DNA from: Glycomyces terrestris
GTDB lineage: Bacteria; Actinomycetota; Actinomycetes; Mycobacteriales; Micromonosporaceae
DNA length: 64,000 nucleotides
Assembly: GCF_003933745.1 (NCBI RefSeq)
Contig: NZ_RSEB01000003.1
Location: 372,001 to 436,000, forward strand
Direction: 5' to 3'
Part shown: positions 52,930 to 60,745 of the stretch, in pieces
Position numbering within the stretch: the first letter of the stretch is position 1
How the letters are laid out: each line of letters begins with the position of its first letter
The notes under the pieces: generated by a model
Told to the model about the DNA's origin: nothing
Database searches by the model: none
Seen by the model: only the letters and a program-made list of their open reading frames with translations
Program-made: the position numbers and the translations under genes

Positions 52930-53703
52930 TCAGAGCCAGCTCACGTGGGGCGCGACCAGGAGGTATCCGACGAACGCGGCGATGTCGAGGAGGGTGTGGG
53001 CGACCACCAGCGGGCCGGTGCGCTTCCACTTCAGGAAGCAGAGCGCGAAGACCGCGCCCATGACGGCGTTGCCGATGAAGCCGCCGAAGCCCTGGTACAG
53101 GTGGTAGGTGCCGCGCAGGAGGGCGTGGGCGGCGATGATCGCGGCCGGGCGCCAGGCGAGCTGGCGCAGGCGGGTGACGAGGTAGCCGACGCCGATGACC
53201 TCCTCCAGGATCGCGTTCTTGAGGGCGGCGAGGACGAGGACCGGGACGGCCCACCACACGTCGTTCAGGTTCGCGGCGGCGATGGTCGCGTTCAGGCCGA
53301 GGGCGCGGGCGGTGAAGTAGAGGGCCAGGCCGGGGATGCCGATGCAGGCCGCGAGGGCCGCGCCGCCGAGGAGGTCGAAGGCGGGCCGGCGGGGGTCGAG
53401 GCCGATGAGCCGGAACGGGTTCCCGCGGTCGAGGCTGAGGACGTGCAGCGCCAGCGCGACCGGGGCCATCGCCAGCGTGAGGCTCACGAGCTGCTGCGCG
53501 AGGTCGTACCAGGGCCGCTCGGCCTCGGCGCGCGCCGAGTTCATGGACTGGACCGAGTCGGCGAGGCCGCCGGGCTCGGTGAGGGTGCCGACGATGCTGA
53601 CGATCGACCAGACCGCCGACGCCCCGAGCGAGAGGGCGAGCACGATGACGACCTCGCGGCCGACCGCGCGGCGGGAGAGGAGGGGGGCCTCGGTGTGCGA
53701 CAT
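52930..53703 (-). CDS. CPBP (Abi) family membrane protein
   Basis: 257 residues from the ATG at 53703. About seven transmembrane helices. The CPBP motif is E167-E168 (ILEEVIGVGYLVTRLR), followed by LLRGTYHLYQG and H236/D240 (VAHTLLD). In the usual motif an Arg follows the Glu pair by four (EExxxR); here that place is Gly, so catalysis is less sure than for the protein at 45318. Could be a non-peptidase family member. Single gene. Confidence 0.82.
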   Translation of the reverse strand: MSHTEAPLLSRRAVGREVVIVLALSLGASAVWSIVSIVGTLTEPGGLADSVQSMNSARAEAERPWYDLAQQLVSLTLAMAPVALALHVLSLDRGNPFRLIGLDPRRPAFDLLGGAALAACIGIPGLALYFTARALGLNATIAAANLNDVWWAVPVLVLAALKNAILEEVIGVGYLVTRLRQLAWRPAAIIAAHALLRGTYHLYQGFGGFIGNAVMGAVFALCFLKWKRTGPLVVAHTLLDIAAFVGYLLVAPHVSWL

Positions 53704-53821
53704 GCGCACCAGAGTGCCAGAGCCGGGGAGGCGCGCAGCGGGACGGGACCGGGCGGGGCTGCGCCGATCGCACGCCGTGTGCGACGCGTCGCCGCGAGCC
53801 GGGTGCATGATCGCAGGGACA

Positions 53822-53881
53822 GGGCGAGGTGCTGTGAAACTCATCCCACTCGGCGACGCTCACCTTCGCGGCACCTCGCCC
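53822..53881. repeat. long-spaced perfect inverted repeat
   Basis: GGGCGAGGTGC (53822-53832) is repeated in reverse complement as GCACCTCGCCC (53871-53881) across 38 bp, upstream of the FhuF-like promoter and away from any gene end. Function unknown; a regulator loop or RNA hairpin are possible. Confidence 0.55.
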
Positions 53882-53918
53882 GTCTACGCCCCGTCGCCGC
53901 GCCGCGCCTGTCGGTTTA

Positions 53919-53949
53919 TTGACACTGCGCTTGCAACATCAGGTAAGGT
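53919..53949 (+). promoter_or_regulatory. putative fhuF-like promoter
   Basis: TTGACA (53919-53924) and TAAGGT (53944-53949) with a 19-bp spacer; the -10 lies within the iron-box-like dyad, so repressor binding would block transcription. Confidence 0.55.
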
Positions 53950-53967
53950 TAGCCAGTCCTTACCTGA
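53939..53967 (+). promoter_or_regulatory. iron-box-like (IdeR/DtxR) dyad
   Basis: TCAGGTAAGG (53939-53948) and CCTTACCTGA (53958-53967) are a perfect 10-bp dyad. Positions 53939-53957 match the IdeR consensus TWAGGTWAGSCTWACCTWA at about 13 of 19 places. The downstream gene is an iron reductase, which fits Fe-dependent repression. Confidence 0.72.
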
Positions 53968-53979
53968 GAGGGGTACCCT

Positions 53980-54819
53980 ATGCGGCTCGCGATCGCGGAG
54001 GCCCTCCCGGGCGCGCCCGCATTCGCCGACCGCCCGGTCCCCGCCCCGCACCCGATGCGCGCCCTGCGCGCGGTCGCCGCGCGGGTCGAGCACGAGGTCA
54101 GCCCCCACCCGATCGCCGGCATCCGCGCTTGGCTGTACGGCGACCGCGCGCCGAGCGCCGTCGCGTTCCCCGCCGTCGACCTCGCGTCCGGCGAGCGCGT
54201 CGAGGAGCTCATGGCCGCCGCCGCGGCGCTGTGGGGCGGCTCCGCCCACGCGAACGCGGCCCTGGCGTGGAAGACCTACTGCTACTGGACCCTCGCGCCC
54301 GCGGTGCTGGGCTACGTCGCCGCCCGCCGCGTCCCGGTGATGGACGCGGCGAACACGGTCTTCGCGATCAGCGACGAGGCCCCGATGTTCTCGGTGCGCC
54401 AGGTCCGCCCGCGGTTCCTGGCGCTCCCCCACGACCCGTGCGCCGGCCACCCGGACGTCGAGGTCGTGCCGAATGAGGGCGTGCTGCTGGACCGCTTGCG
54501 CGCCACCGTGTTCGAGGGCCACCTCGGGCCGGTCCTGGACGCGTTCCTGGCCCGGGTCCGGGTCGGGCGCCGCACGCTCCTGGGCTCGCTGGCCTCGGGC
54601 CTGTCGTACGCGGTCGCGGCGATGGCGCCGGTCGTGCCGGACCCCGACGAGGTCCTCGCGAAGACCCTGCTCGACGCGTTCGACGTCGCGCACCTGGTCG
54701 ACGTCTCCACCGACGAGGCCGGGCGGCTCCTGTACCGGCGCCGCACCTGCTGCCTCGCGCTCACGATCGAGGGCGGGCGCACCTGCTCGACCTGCTGCGT
54801 CCAGAGCGATCGCTGCTAG
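53980..54819 (+). CDS. FhuF-like (2Fe-2S) siderophore-iron reductase
   Basis: 279 residues from the ATG at 53980. A FhuF-type alpha/beta domain closes with C257-C258-x10-C269-xx-C272 (RTCCLALTIEGGRTCSTCC), the four-Cys ligand set of the unusual FhuF [2Fe-2S] cluster. FhuF-like enzymes reduce ferric siderophores in the cytoplasm to release iron. An iron-box-like dyad over the promoter supports this. Siderophore transport genes are not nearby. Single gene. Confidence 0.9.
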   Translation: MRLAIAEALPGAPAFADRPVPAPHPMRALRAVAARVEHEVSPHPIAGIRAWLYGDRAPSAVAFPAVDLASGERVEELMAAAAALWGGSAHANAALAWKTYCYWTLAPAVLGYVAARRVPVMDAANTVFAISDEAPMFSVRQVRPRFLALPHDPCAGHPDVEVVPNEGVLLDRLRATVFEGHLGPVLDAFLARVRVGRRTLLGSLASGLSYAVAAMAPVVPDPDEVLAKTLLDAFDVAHLVDVSTDEAGRLLYRRRTCCLALTIEGGRTCSTCCVQSDRC

Positions 54820-54875
54820 CAGCGGTTTCGCGGCGCGCCGCGTTTGATAGATTGGCGCTTGCCCTGAGGGGCGCT

Positions 54876-54967
54876 GGAGAAGTCGCATAGTGGACTAGTG
54901 CAGCGGTCTTGAAAACCGCCGTGGGTGTCAAAGCCCACCGTGGGTTCGAATCCCACCTTCTCCGCCA
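54876..54967 (+). tRNA. tRNA-Ser (anticodon UGA)
   Basis: Class II tRNA: acceptor GGAGAAG/CTTCTCC, anticodon loop CTTGAAA (UGA), a long variable arm (GTGGGTGTCAAAGCCCAC), T-loop GGTTCGAATCC, discriminator G and an encoded CCA at 54965-54967. Confidence 0.97.
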
Positions 54968-55010
54968 CCGCCGCTCGCGTCCCGGCCGCACCGGCCCTGG
55001 ACACGGAAAA

Positions 55011-55041
55011 GGACTCAGCACCCCGGCACGGTGCTGAGTCC
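55011..55041 (+). terminator. tRNA-Ser terminator
   Basis: GGACTCAGCACC (55011-55022) and GGTGCTGAGTCC (55030-55041) make a perfect 12-bp stem with a 7-nt loop, 44 nt past the tRNA and before the mshD start. Confidence 0.78.
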
Positions 55042-55058
55042 AGGAATAGAGTAACCCC

Positions 55059-55994
55059 ATGGCGCAACATGCTTCACTTCCGGGTCGGGATATTCACAGA
55101 ATCGTTACCATGGCGGGCCGCTGCGAGGCGGTCGACGGCATCGCCCCCTTCAACGAGCAGACCACCCTCGCGATGTCGAAGCATCCTGACAAGCACCGCA
55201 GGCATTTCGTTGTGCCCCTGAACGACTCGGTGATCGCGTACGCCGGCGCGGAGGTCGTCGGAGACGTCGCCGAGGCCGAGCTGGCGGTCGATCCGGACCA
55301 CCGGAACCGCGGCGTGGGCGGGCGGCTCCTCGACGGGGTCCTCGACTGGATCGGGCCGGTCGCGCGCGAACTGCGGGTGTGGGCGCACGGCGACCTGCCG
55401 GCCGCGCAGCGGTTCGCCGCCGCGCACGGGTTCGACCGGGCGCGGGTGCTGTACCAGTTCTCGCGGGAGCTCACCGGCTTCCCCTGGCCCGCAGCGTGGC
55501 CGGAGGGCGCGAGCCGGAACTGGCCGACCGGGGACGCCGCCGCGGCGACGCTCGCCGACGGGGTCCGCCTGCGGCCCTTCAGGACCGGGCGGGACGAGGC
55601 GGAGTGGCTGCGCGTGAACGCCGCGGCGTTCGCCGACCACCCCGAGCAGGGCCGCTGGACCGCGGCGGACCTGCGTGCGCGCCAGGAGGAGTCCTGGTTC
55701 GACCCGGACGGGCTCCTGGTCGCCGAGGACGCGGACGGGATGCTCGGCTTCCACTGGACGAAGGTCGAGGGCGGCGTCGGCGAGGTGTACGTCCTCGGCG
55801 TCGACCCGCGAGCCCAGGGCACCGGCCTCGGCCGCACCCTCACGCTCGCGGGACTCGCCCACCTTGCGGCCCACGGCATCCGGCAGGTGGACCTGTACGC
55901 GGACGAGTCGAACACGAAGGCCGTGGCCCTGTACCGCAAGCAGGGATTCGAGGTCGTGCGCACCGACGTGCAGTGGTCCAGGCGGCTGCGCTGA
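55059..55994 (+). CDS. mshD: mycothiol synthase (MshD)
   Basis: 311 residues with two GNAT domains in tandem; acetylates Cys-GlcN-Ins to complete mycothiol, the actinobacterial thiol buffer. Hallmarks: VDGIAPFNEQTTLAM near 34-48, ELAVDPDHRNRGVGGRLLDG, NAAAFADHPEQGRWT near 187-201, ESWFDPDGLLVAED and GFHWTKVEGGVGEVYVLGVD in the second domain. The ATG at 55059 has TAGAGT ending 6 nt upstream, so a leaderless mRNA is possible. Together with the GroEL and tRNA context this strongly supports an actinobacterial origin. Converges with the Nudix gene. Confidence 0.95.
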   Translation: MAQHASLPGRDIHRIVTMAGRCEAVDGIAPFNEQTTLAMSKHPDKHRRHFVVPLNDSVIAYAGAEVVGDVAEAELAVDPDHRNRGVGGRLLDGVLDWIGPVARELRVWAHGDLPAAQRFAAAHGFDRARVLYQFSRELTGFPWPAAWPEGASRNWPTGDAAAATLADGVRLRPFRTGRDEAEWLRVNAAAFADHPEQGRWTAADLRARQEESWFDPDGLLVAEDADGMLGFHWTKVEGGVGEVYVLGVDPRAQGTGLGRTLTLAGLAHLAAHGIRQVDLYADESNTKAVALYRKQGFEVVRTDVQWSRRLR

Positions 55995-56756
55995 TCAGGC
56001 GCGGGAGAGCGCCCCGGCGGGGTAGTCCTCTTCGCCGGGCAGGACCAGCCGCGCCTCGCCCTCGCGGAGGCTGACGCGCGGCAGGATCGGCGACATCTCG
56101 CGCTGCTCGGCGGCTGCGAAGACCTCGCCGACGGTGGAGTAGCGCGAGAGCTCGGCGAGCGTGGTGGCCTCGGGCATCGACATCTGGCCGCCGTACTGGC
56201 ACACGGCCTGCTCGGGGCCGATCCAGGTGGCGTACTCGGGTTCGCGCACGCGGATGCGCGGCTGGAAGCCCTCGGCGAGGGTCGCGACGTAGATCCAGGT
56301 GTCGAAGCGGACGGGCTCGTACTCGGGCGTGACCCAGCGGGCCCAGGCGCGCTGGAGGGCGACCATCGCGCCGGTCTCCTCCTCGACGGCCCGCACGCCG
56401 GTCATGGCGACGTCGGGGTCGTCGGGCTTGTGCCGCCCGCCGGGGAAGCCGTACAGCGAGCCGCGGGGGCCGGTGCCGGAGCGCTCGTAGGCGGTGTCGA
56501 CGTCGAGGTGGGCCCAGCGCTCGCGCGCGGTGGCGCCCGGCAGGTCGGCGCGGCCGATGGCCGGGAGGCCGAAGGGCTCCTTCGCGGCGTGGCGCAGCAG
56601 GAACACGCGCAGCGGGGCCTCGCGCAGCAGGACCACGACGGCGGCGCGCTCGGGTTCGGCGGGAGCGCCCTGCTCCTTGAGGCGGTCGAGGGCGCGGGAG
56701 GCCGACGCCGAGTCGACCGCGCGGAAGTCCCACTTCCCGAAGCGCTGGATGGACAT
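55995..56756 (-). CDS. Nudix hydrolase
   Basis: 253 residues from the ATG at 56756. The Nudix box (about 105-130, LYGFPGGRHKPDDPDVAMTG then RAVEEETGAM) keeps the essential EExG and the GG loop, with Ala for the first Glu of REUxEE. PGG ahead of the box and the long N- and C-terminal parts recall NUDT7/8/19-like CoA or nucleotide pyrophosphatases, rather than MutT. The substrate is not certain. Single gene; stop abuts the mshD stop. Confidence 0.85.
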   Translation of the reverse strand: MSIQRFGKWDFRAVDSASASRALDRLKEQGAPAEPERAAVVVLLREAPLRVFLLRHAAKEPFGLPAIGRADLPGATARERWAHLDVDTAYERSGTGPRGSLYGFPGGRHKPDDPDVAMTGVRAVEEETGAMVALQRAWARWVTPEYEPVRFDTWIYVATLAEGFQPRIRVREPEYATWIGPEQAVCQYGGQMSMPEATTLAELSRYSTVGEVFAAAEQREMSPILPRVSLREGEARLVLPGEEDYPAGALSRA

Positions 56757-56811
56757 AGCACTCACGCTAGACCAATCGCGGCCCGCGCCAGTGGGCAACG
56801 GCGGAAACGGA

Positions 56812-56840
56812 CGCGGCCCGGCCGCGAGGGCCGGGCCGCG
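56812..56840 (-). terminator. pit operon terminator
   Basis: CGCGGCCCGGCC (56812-56823) pairs with GGCCGGGCCGCG (56829-56840) over a 5-nt loop, 12 bp past the pit stop. Confidence 0.75.
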
Positions 56841-56851
56841 TGCTGCGGGAG

Positions 56852-57877
56852 TTACCCGAGGAACTGGATGGGCAGGTAGAACAGGGCGCCCACGAGTGCC
56901 GCGATCGGGAACGTGATGATCCACGCGATGACGATCGACCGGGCCACGCCCCAGCGGACGGCGCGCTTGCCGCCGGTGGAGCCGACGCCCATGATCGCGG
57001 AGGTGATGGTGTGCGTGGTGGAGATCGGCGCGCCGAGCAGCCACGTGTTCGCGTACAGCACCGAGGAGGCGACGGTCTCGGCCGCGAAGCCCTGGGGCGG
57101 GCCGAGGTCGATGATGCGCCGGCCCATGGTCTTGATGATGCGCCAGCCGCCGGCGTAGGTGCCCGCGGCCATGACGGCGGCGGAGACCCAGTAGACCCAC
57201 TGCGGGATGTGCGTGGCGCTGTCCTGGATGCCGCCGACGTAGAGGGCGAGGACGATGACGCCGATGATCTTGGCGGCGTCCTGCATGCCGTGGCCGAGGG
57301 CCATCGCGGCGGCCGAGACGGTCTGCGCGTGGCGGAAGCCGCGGTTGAGCTTGTCGGGGCGGCCGTTCTTGAAGATCCAGTACACGGCGATCATGACGAG
57401 GAAGCCGAGGGCGAAGCCGACGACCGGGGAGACGATCGTGGGGAGCACGATCTTGTCGACGATGCCGCTCCACAGCACCCAGCCGTTCAGGCTGCCGGTG
57501 ATGACCAGGCACCCGGCCATGGTCGCGCCGACGATGCCGCCGAACAGGGAGTGGGAGGAGGAGGTCGGGAGGCCGAAGTACCAGGTGATGAAGTTCCAGG
57601 TGATGGCGCCGAGGAGGCCGGCCATCACGATGAGGAGGCCGTCGATGCCGGTGGGGAGGACCACGAGGCCCTCGGCGACGGTCTTGGCGACCTTCGCGCC
57701 CAGGTGCGCGCCGACGAAGTTGCCGACCGCGGCCATGCCGAGCGCGACCCGGGGTTTGAGGGCCCGGGTCGAGATGGAGGTCGCGATCGCGTTCGCGGAG
57801 TCGTGGAAGCCGTTGGTGTACCCGAAGAGCAGTGCCGCGGCGATGCACAGGTACACCGCGATGAGGACGCTGTCCAC
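56852..57877 (-). CDS. pit: low-affinity inorganic phosphate transporter (Pit)
   Basis: 341 residues from a GTG at 57877, two bases after the DUF47 stop. Phosphate:cation symporter of the PiT family, cytoplasmic membrane. Family signatures: GYTNGFHDSANAIATSIST near 19-37 (GxNDxAN-type) and the second half GHGMQDAAKIIGVIV; ten or so transmembrane helices with SSSHSLFGGIVGA and STTHTITSAIMG pairs. Works with the DUF47 (PhoU-like) partner upstream. PHO-box-like repeats before the operon suggest PhoP control. Confidence 0.94.
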   Translation of the reverse strand: MDSVLIAVYLCIAAALLFGYTNGFHDSANAIATSISTRALKPRVALGMAAVGNFVGAHLGAKVAKTVAEGLVVLPTGIDGLLIVMAGLLGAITWNFITWYFGLPTSSSHSLFGGIVGATMAGCLVITGSLNGWVLWSGIVDKIVLPTIVSPVVGFALGFLVMIAVYWIFKNGRPDKLNRGFRHAQTVSAAAMALGHGMQDAAKIIGVIVLALYVGGIQDSATHIPQWVYWVSAAVMAAGTYAGGWRIIKTMGRRIIDLGPPQGFAAETVASSVLYANTWLLGAPISTTHTITSAIMGVGSTGGKRAVRWGVARSIVIAWIITFPIAALVGALFYLPIQFLG

Positions 57878-57879
57878 GC

Positions 57880-58509
57880 TCAGGATTCCTTGACGTAGAC
57901 GGACTCGACGACGTTGGAGACCGACTCGAAGGAGTCGCAGGCGGCCTCGAGCTCGTCGCCGACCTCCTTGAGCTTCATGACGGTCAGGGCCTCGTACTCG
58001 CCGGAGTACAGGCGCACCAGGAGCATGCGGTAGGCGCGGTCGCCGTCGTTCTCGAGGCGGTTGCACTCGACCCAGAAGTCCTGCATGGAGGCGTTCAGGC
58101 CCTTGAGCTTGGGCATGAACTCGACGAGGAGGTCGGCCTGCTGGCCGAGGACGGTGATCTGCTCGATCATCTCGCGCGGCAGGGCCGGGAGGTCGGAGAG
58201 GCCGTAGAGGTAGACGAGGTTCGCGGCGGCCTCGATGTGGTCGAGGATGTCGTCGAGCTTGCCCGCCAGGTGGTACATGTCCGTGCGGTCCATCGGGGTC
58301 ACGAACGTGGAGTTGACCTTGTTGAACAGGCGGTGCGTCAGCTGGTCGTTGTCGTGCTCGACGTCGACGAGGCGCTCGGAGATCTTCTGGAAGTCGGGCT
58401 GGTCGTCGCCCAGTTCGGCGAGGATCCCGACCCCGCGGCGGATGTTGTCCGCAGCGTCGTTGAAGAAGGCGTAGAACGCGTCGTCCTGAGGCTTCAGCGA
58501 GAACCGCAC
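57880..58509 (-). CDS. DUF47 (PhoU-like) Pit accessory protein
   Basis: 209 residues, all-helical PhoU-like fold: MRFSLKPQDDAFYAFFNDAADN at the N-terminus, acidic metal-binding repeats (DVEHDNDQLTHRLF then LDDILDHIEAAAN) and a closing NRLENDGDRAYRML. DUF47 proteins are nearly always paired with a Pit transporter and are thought to gate it or couple it to metals. The pit gene starts 2 bp after its stop. Start ATG 58509. Confidence 0.92.
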   Translation of the reverse strand: MRFSLKPQDDAFYAFFNDAADNIRRGVGILAELGDDQPDFQKISERLVDVEHDNDQLTHRLFNKVNSTFVTPMDRTDMYHLAGKLDDILDHIEAAANLVYLYGLSDLPALPREMIEQITVLGQQADLLVEFMPKLKGLNASMQDFWVECNRLENDGDRAYRMLLVRLYSGEYEALTVMKLKEVGDELEAACDSFESVSNVVESVYVKES

Positions 58510-58590
58510 CGGGCACCCCTGCTTTCGGTCGCTTTGACTGTCCTCACTGTACCGATCGGGCGTGGGGACGGCTGGAAATCGTCACGCCGA

Positions 58591-58609
58591 AGTTAACATC
58601 CAGGTGAAC
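58591..58609 (-). promoter_or_regulatory. PHO-box-like site upstream of DUF47-pit
   Basis: On the minus strand GTTCACC (58609-58603) followed by GTTAACT (58597-58591), 12 nt apart start to start. Resembles the GTTCACC direct repeats bound by PhoP in streptomycetes (spacing there 11). It lies 82 bp before the DUF47 start. Confidence 0.6.
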
Positions 58610-58680
58610 GCGAGACAAGATTGCGAAGGCGGCTGTGCGTGATTCCACGAAACCGCTCCAAGCTGCGGTTATGCAAAGGT

Positions 58681-58708
58681 TTCACTTGAATTCATCTAGC
58701 GTTCACCT
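58681..58708 (+). promoter_or_regulatory. second group of TTCAC-type direct repeats
   Basis: TTCAC (58681), TTCAT (58691) and GTTCACC (58701), spaced 10-11 bp on the plus strand, where no gene follows. Could be extra PhoP sites for the phosphate operon or chance. Confidence 0.4.
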
Positions 58709-58798
58709 TCGATGTATTCGGCGTCCTCGAAGCGGACACCGTCGCCGCTTCCGGGCAGTCCGCCGGGGTTCCCCGGATCGCGGAGTTTAATCCGGTCC

Positions 58799-58830
58799 GG
58801 CGGCTCAGTTCGCGGAGTCCGCGAGCCGCC
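58799..58830 (-). terminator. possible terminator at dinG end
   Basis: GGCGGCTC (58799-58806) pairs with GAGCCGCC (58823-58830) and GCGG/CCGC pair inside. It overlaps the dinG stop, so it may act on the exit side of the mRNA. Confidence 0.4.
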
Positions 58831-60745
58831 CGAGCGCGCCGACGACCGAGTCGGACTTCGTCGTGTACCAGAACGGCGGCAGCGAGTCCCGCATGAACTT
58901 CCCGTACGAGCGGTTCGTCTGGAGCCGCGAGTCGAGGATCGCGACCACGCCGCGGTCGGTGGTGCGGCGGATGAGCCGCCCCGCGCCCTGCGCGAGCCGG
59001 ATCGCCGCGGCCGGGACCGACACCTCGGCGAAGCCGGAGCGGCCGGCCGCGTCGGCGGCCTCGGACCGGGCGGCCGTCAGCGGCTCGGTCGGGCGCGGGA
59101 ACGGGATGCGGTCGACGACCACGAGCCGGCACGTCATGCCCGGCACGTCGACGCCCTGCCACAGGCTCATGACCCCCAGGAGGCACGTCGAGTCCTCCTC
59201 CTTGAACCGCTTCACCAGCGACCCGAGCGTCTCCTCGCCCTGGAGCAGGATCGAGTAGTCGGTCTTGGCGCGCAGCAGCTCCGCCGCGGCCTCGGCCGCC
59301 CGCTTCGAGGAGAACAGGCCGAGGGTCGCGCCGCGGCTGGCCTCGACCAGGCGCAGCAGCTCCTTCCCGGCCTCGTCGGAGAGCCCGGAGGCGGTCGGGC
59401 GCGGCAGCGACGCCGCGACGTAGAGGATGCCCTGCTTGGCGTAGTCGAACGGCGAGCCGACGTCGAGGGAGGTCCAGCCGTGCCCGTCGGCGGGCAGGCC
59501 GATGCTGCGGGCGACGGTGTCGAACTTCCCGCCGAGCGTCAGCGTCGCGGACGCCGCGATCACGGTGCGGTCCTCGTACAGCATCGCCGAGAGAAGCCCG
59601 CCGACCGAGAGCGGCGCGGCGACGAGCGTGGGGCCGTTCGGTTCCGCCCAGATGACGTCGTCCCCCGCGGGGCCGACGCACCGGCCCGCGGTCTCGATCG
59701 CCTCGACCAGGCCGGCTTTGAGCTGCTGGGCGCTCAGCTGCTTCTTCGTCTCGGCGTCGAGCGCGGCCAGATGGGTCGTGGCCTTGACGCAGGCGGCGTT
59801 GATGAGGTTGAGCGCCTCGGACAGCGGCGCGGGCAGGTCGCCGGAGAAGCGCTGCTCCCCCGCCATGTTCAGGGCGTTCTCGAGCGAGTCGGCGGCCTCG
59901 CGGATCTGGTCGGCGACATCGGTGTCGATGAGCCGGCGGCCGCGCTGCGCGAGCCAGCGCAGCCGGGCCGGGTGGAGTTCGGCGCGGGCGGCGTTCGTGA
60001 CGCGGTCGACGAGCTCGTGGGCCTCGTCGATGATGAGGACCTGGTGCTCGGGCAGGACCGAGCGCTCGTTCATCATGTCGATCGACAGGAGCGCGTGGTT
60101 GGTGACGACGATGTCGGCCTCGTGGGCGCGGGCCCGCGCGAGCTCGGCGAAGCAGTCGGGGCCCTGCGCGCAGTCCTTCGCGCCGGGGCACTCGCTGGAG
60201 GTGGTCGAGCCCTGCTTCCAGGCGCGGTCGCTCACGCCCGGGTCGAGGTCGTCGCGGTCGCCGGTGTCGGTGTCGTTCGCCCAGTCGAACAGGCGCTGGA
60301 CCTGCTTCGCGAAGGACGCCTGCTGGCCGGCCCACTTGAGCTGCTCGGTGCCTTCGAGCATGCCCTCGTCCTCCTCCTCGTCGCCCGCGATCTTGCGCTT
60401 GCAGAGGTAGTTGTGGCGTCCCTTGAGGAGCGCGAAGGACGGCTTGCGGCCGAGGACGGGCGCGACGGCCTCCACGAGGCGCGGCAGGTCGACGGCGACG
60501 AGCTGGTGCTGGAGGGCGAGCGTCGCGGTCGAGACGACGACGGTCTTGCCGGTGGCGAGCGCCGCGCACAGGTACGCGAGGGACTTGCCGGTGCCGGTGC
60601 CGGCCTGCACGAGCAGGTGCTTCCCGGAGTCGACGGCGGTGGCGACGGCCGCGCACATCTCGCGCTGCCCTTCGCGGGAGGCGCCGCCGGGGGTGGCGGC
60701 GACGGCGGCGTCGAGGATCTTCAGGGCTTCGGTGTCGGCGCTCAT
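58805..60745 (-). CDS. DinG-type ATP-dependent DNA helicase
   Basis: 646 residues, superfamily 2 XPD/DinG-like 5'-3' helicase. Motif I VQAGTGTGKSLAYL (about 46-59), four Fe-S cluster cysteines at C115, C186, C192 and C198, DEAH at 240-243, and the closing motif VI LAQGAGRLIRR. DinG unwinds DNA and R-loops in repair and replication. ATG 60745 overlaps the stop of the AI-2E-family gene (ATGA), an odd functional pair. DinG is often alone or with other repair genes. Confidence 0.93.
   Translation of the reverse strand: MSADTEALKILDAAVAATPGGASREGQREMCAAVATAVDSGKHLLVQAGTGTGKSLAYLCAALATGKTVVVSTATLALQHQLVAVDLPRLVEAVAPVLGRKPSFALLKGRHNYLCKRKIAGDEEEDEGMLEGTEQLKWAGQQASFAKQVQRLFDWANDTDTGDRDDLDPGVSDRAWKQGSTTSSECPGAKDCAQGPDCFAELARARAHEADIVVTNHALLSIDMMNERSVLPEHQVLIIDEAHELVDRVTNAARAELHPARLRWLAQRGRRLIDTDVADQIREAADSLENALNMAGEQRFSGDLPAPLSEALNLINAACVKATTHLAALDAETKKQLSAQQLKAGLVEAIETAGRCVGPAGDDVIWAEPNGPTLVAAPLSVGGLLSAMLYEDRTVIAASATLTLGGKFDTVARSIGLPADGHGWTSLDVGSPFDYAKQGILYVAASLPRPTASGLSDEAGKELLRLVEASRGATLGLFSSKRAAEAAAELLRAKTDYSILLQGEETLGSLVKRFKEEDSTCLLGVMSLWQGVDVPGMTCRLVVVDRIPFPRPTEPLTAARSEAADAAGRSGFAEVSVPAAAIRLAQGAGRLIRRTTDRGVVAILDSRLQTNRSYGKFMRDSLPPFWYTTKSDSVVGALGRLADSAN

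Noticed and set aside
53822..53881. Terminator for a gene in the gap.
   Set aside because: Both flanking genes start, rather than end, here, and the 38-bp loop is too long for a standard terminator; kept only as a repeat.
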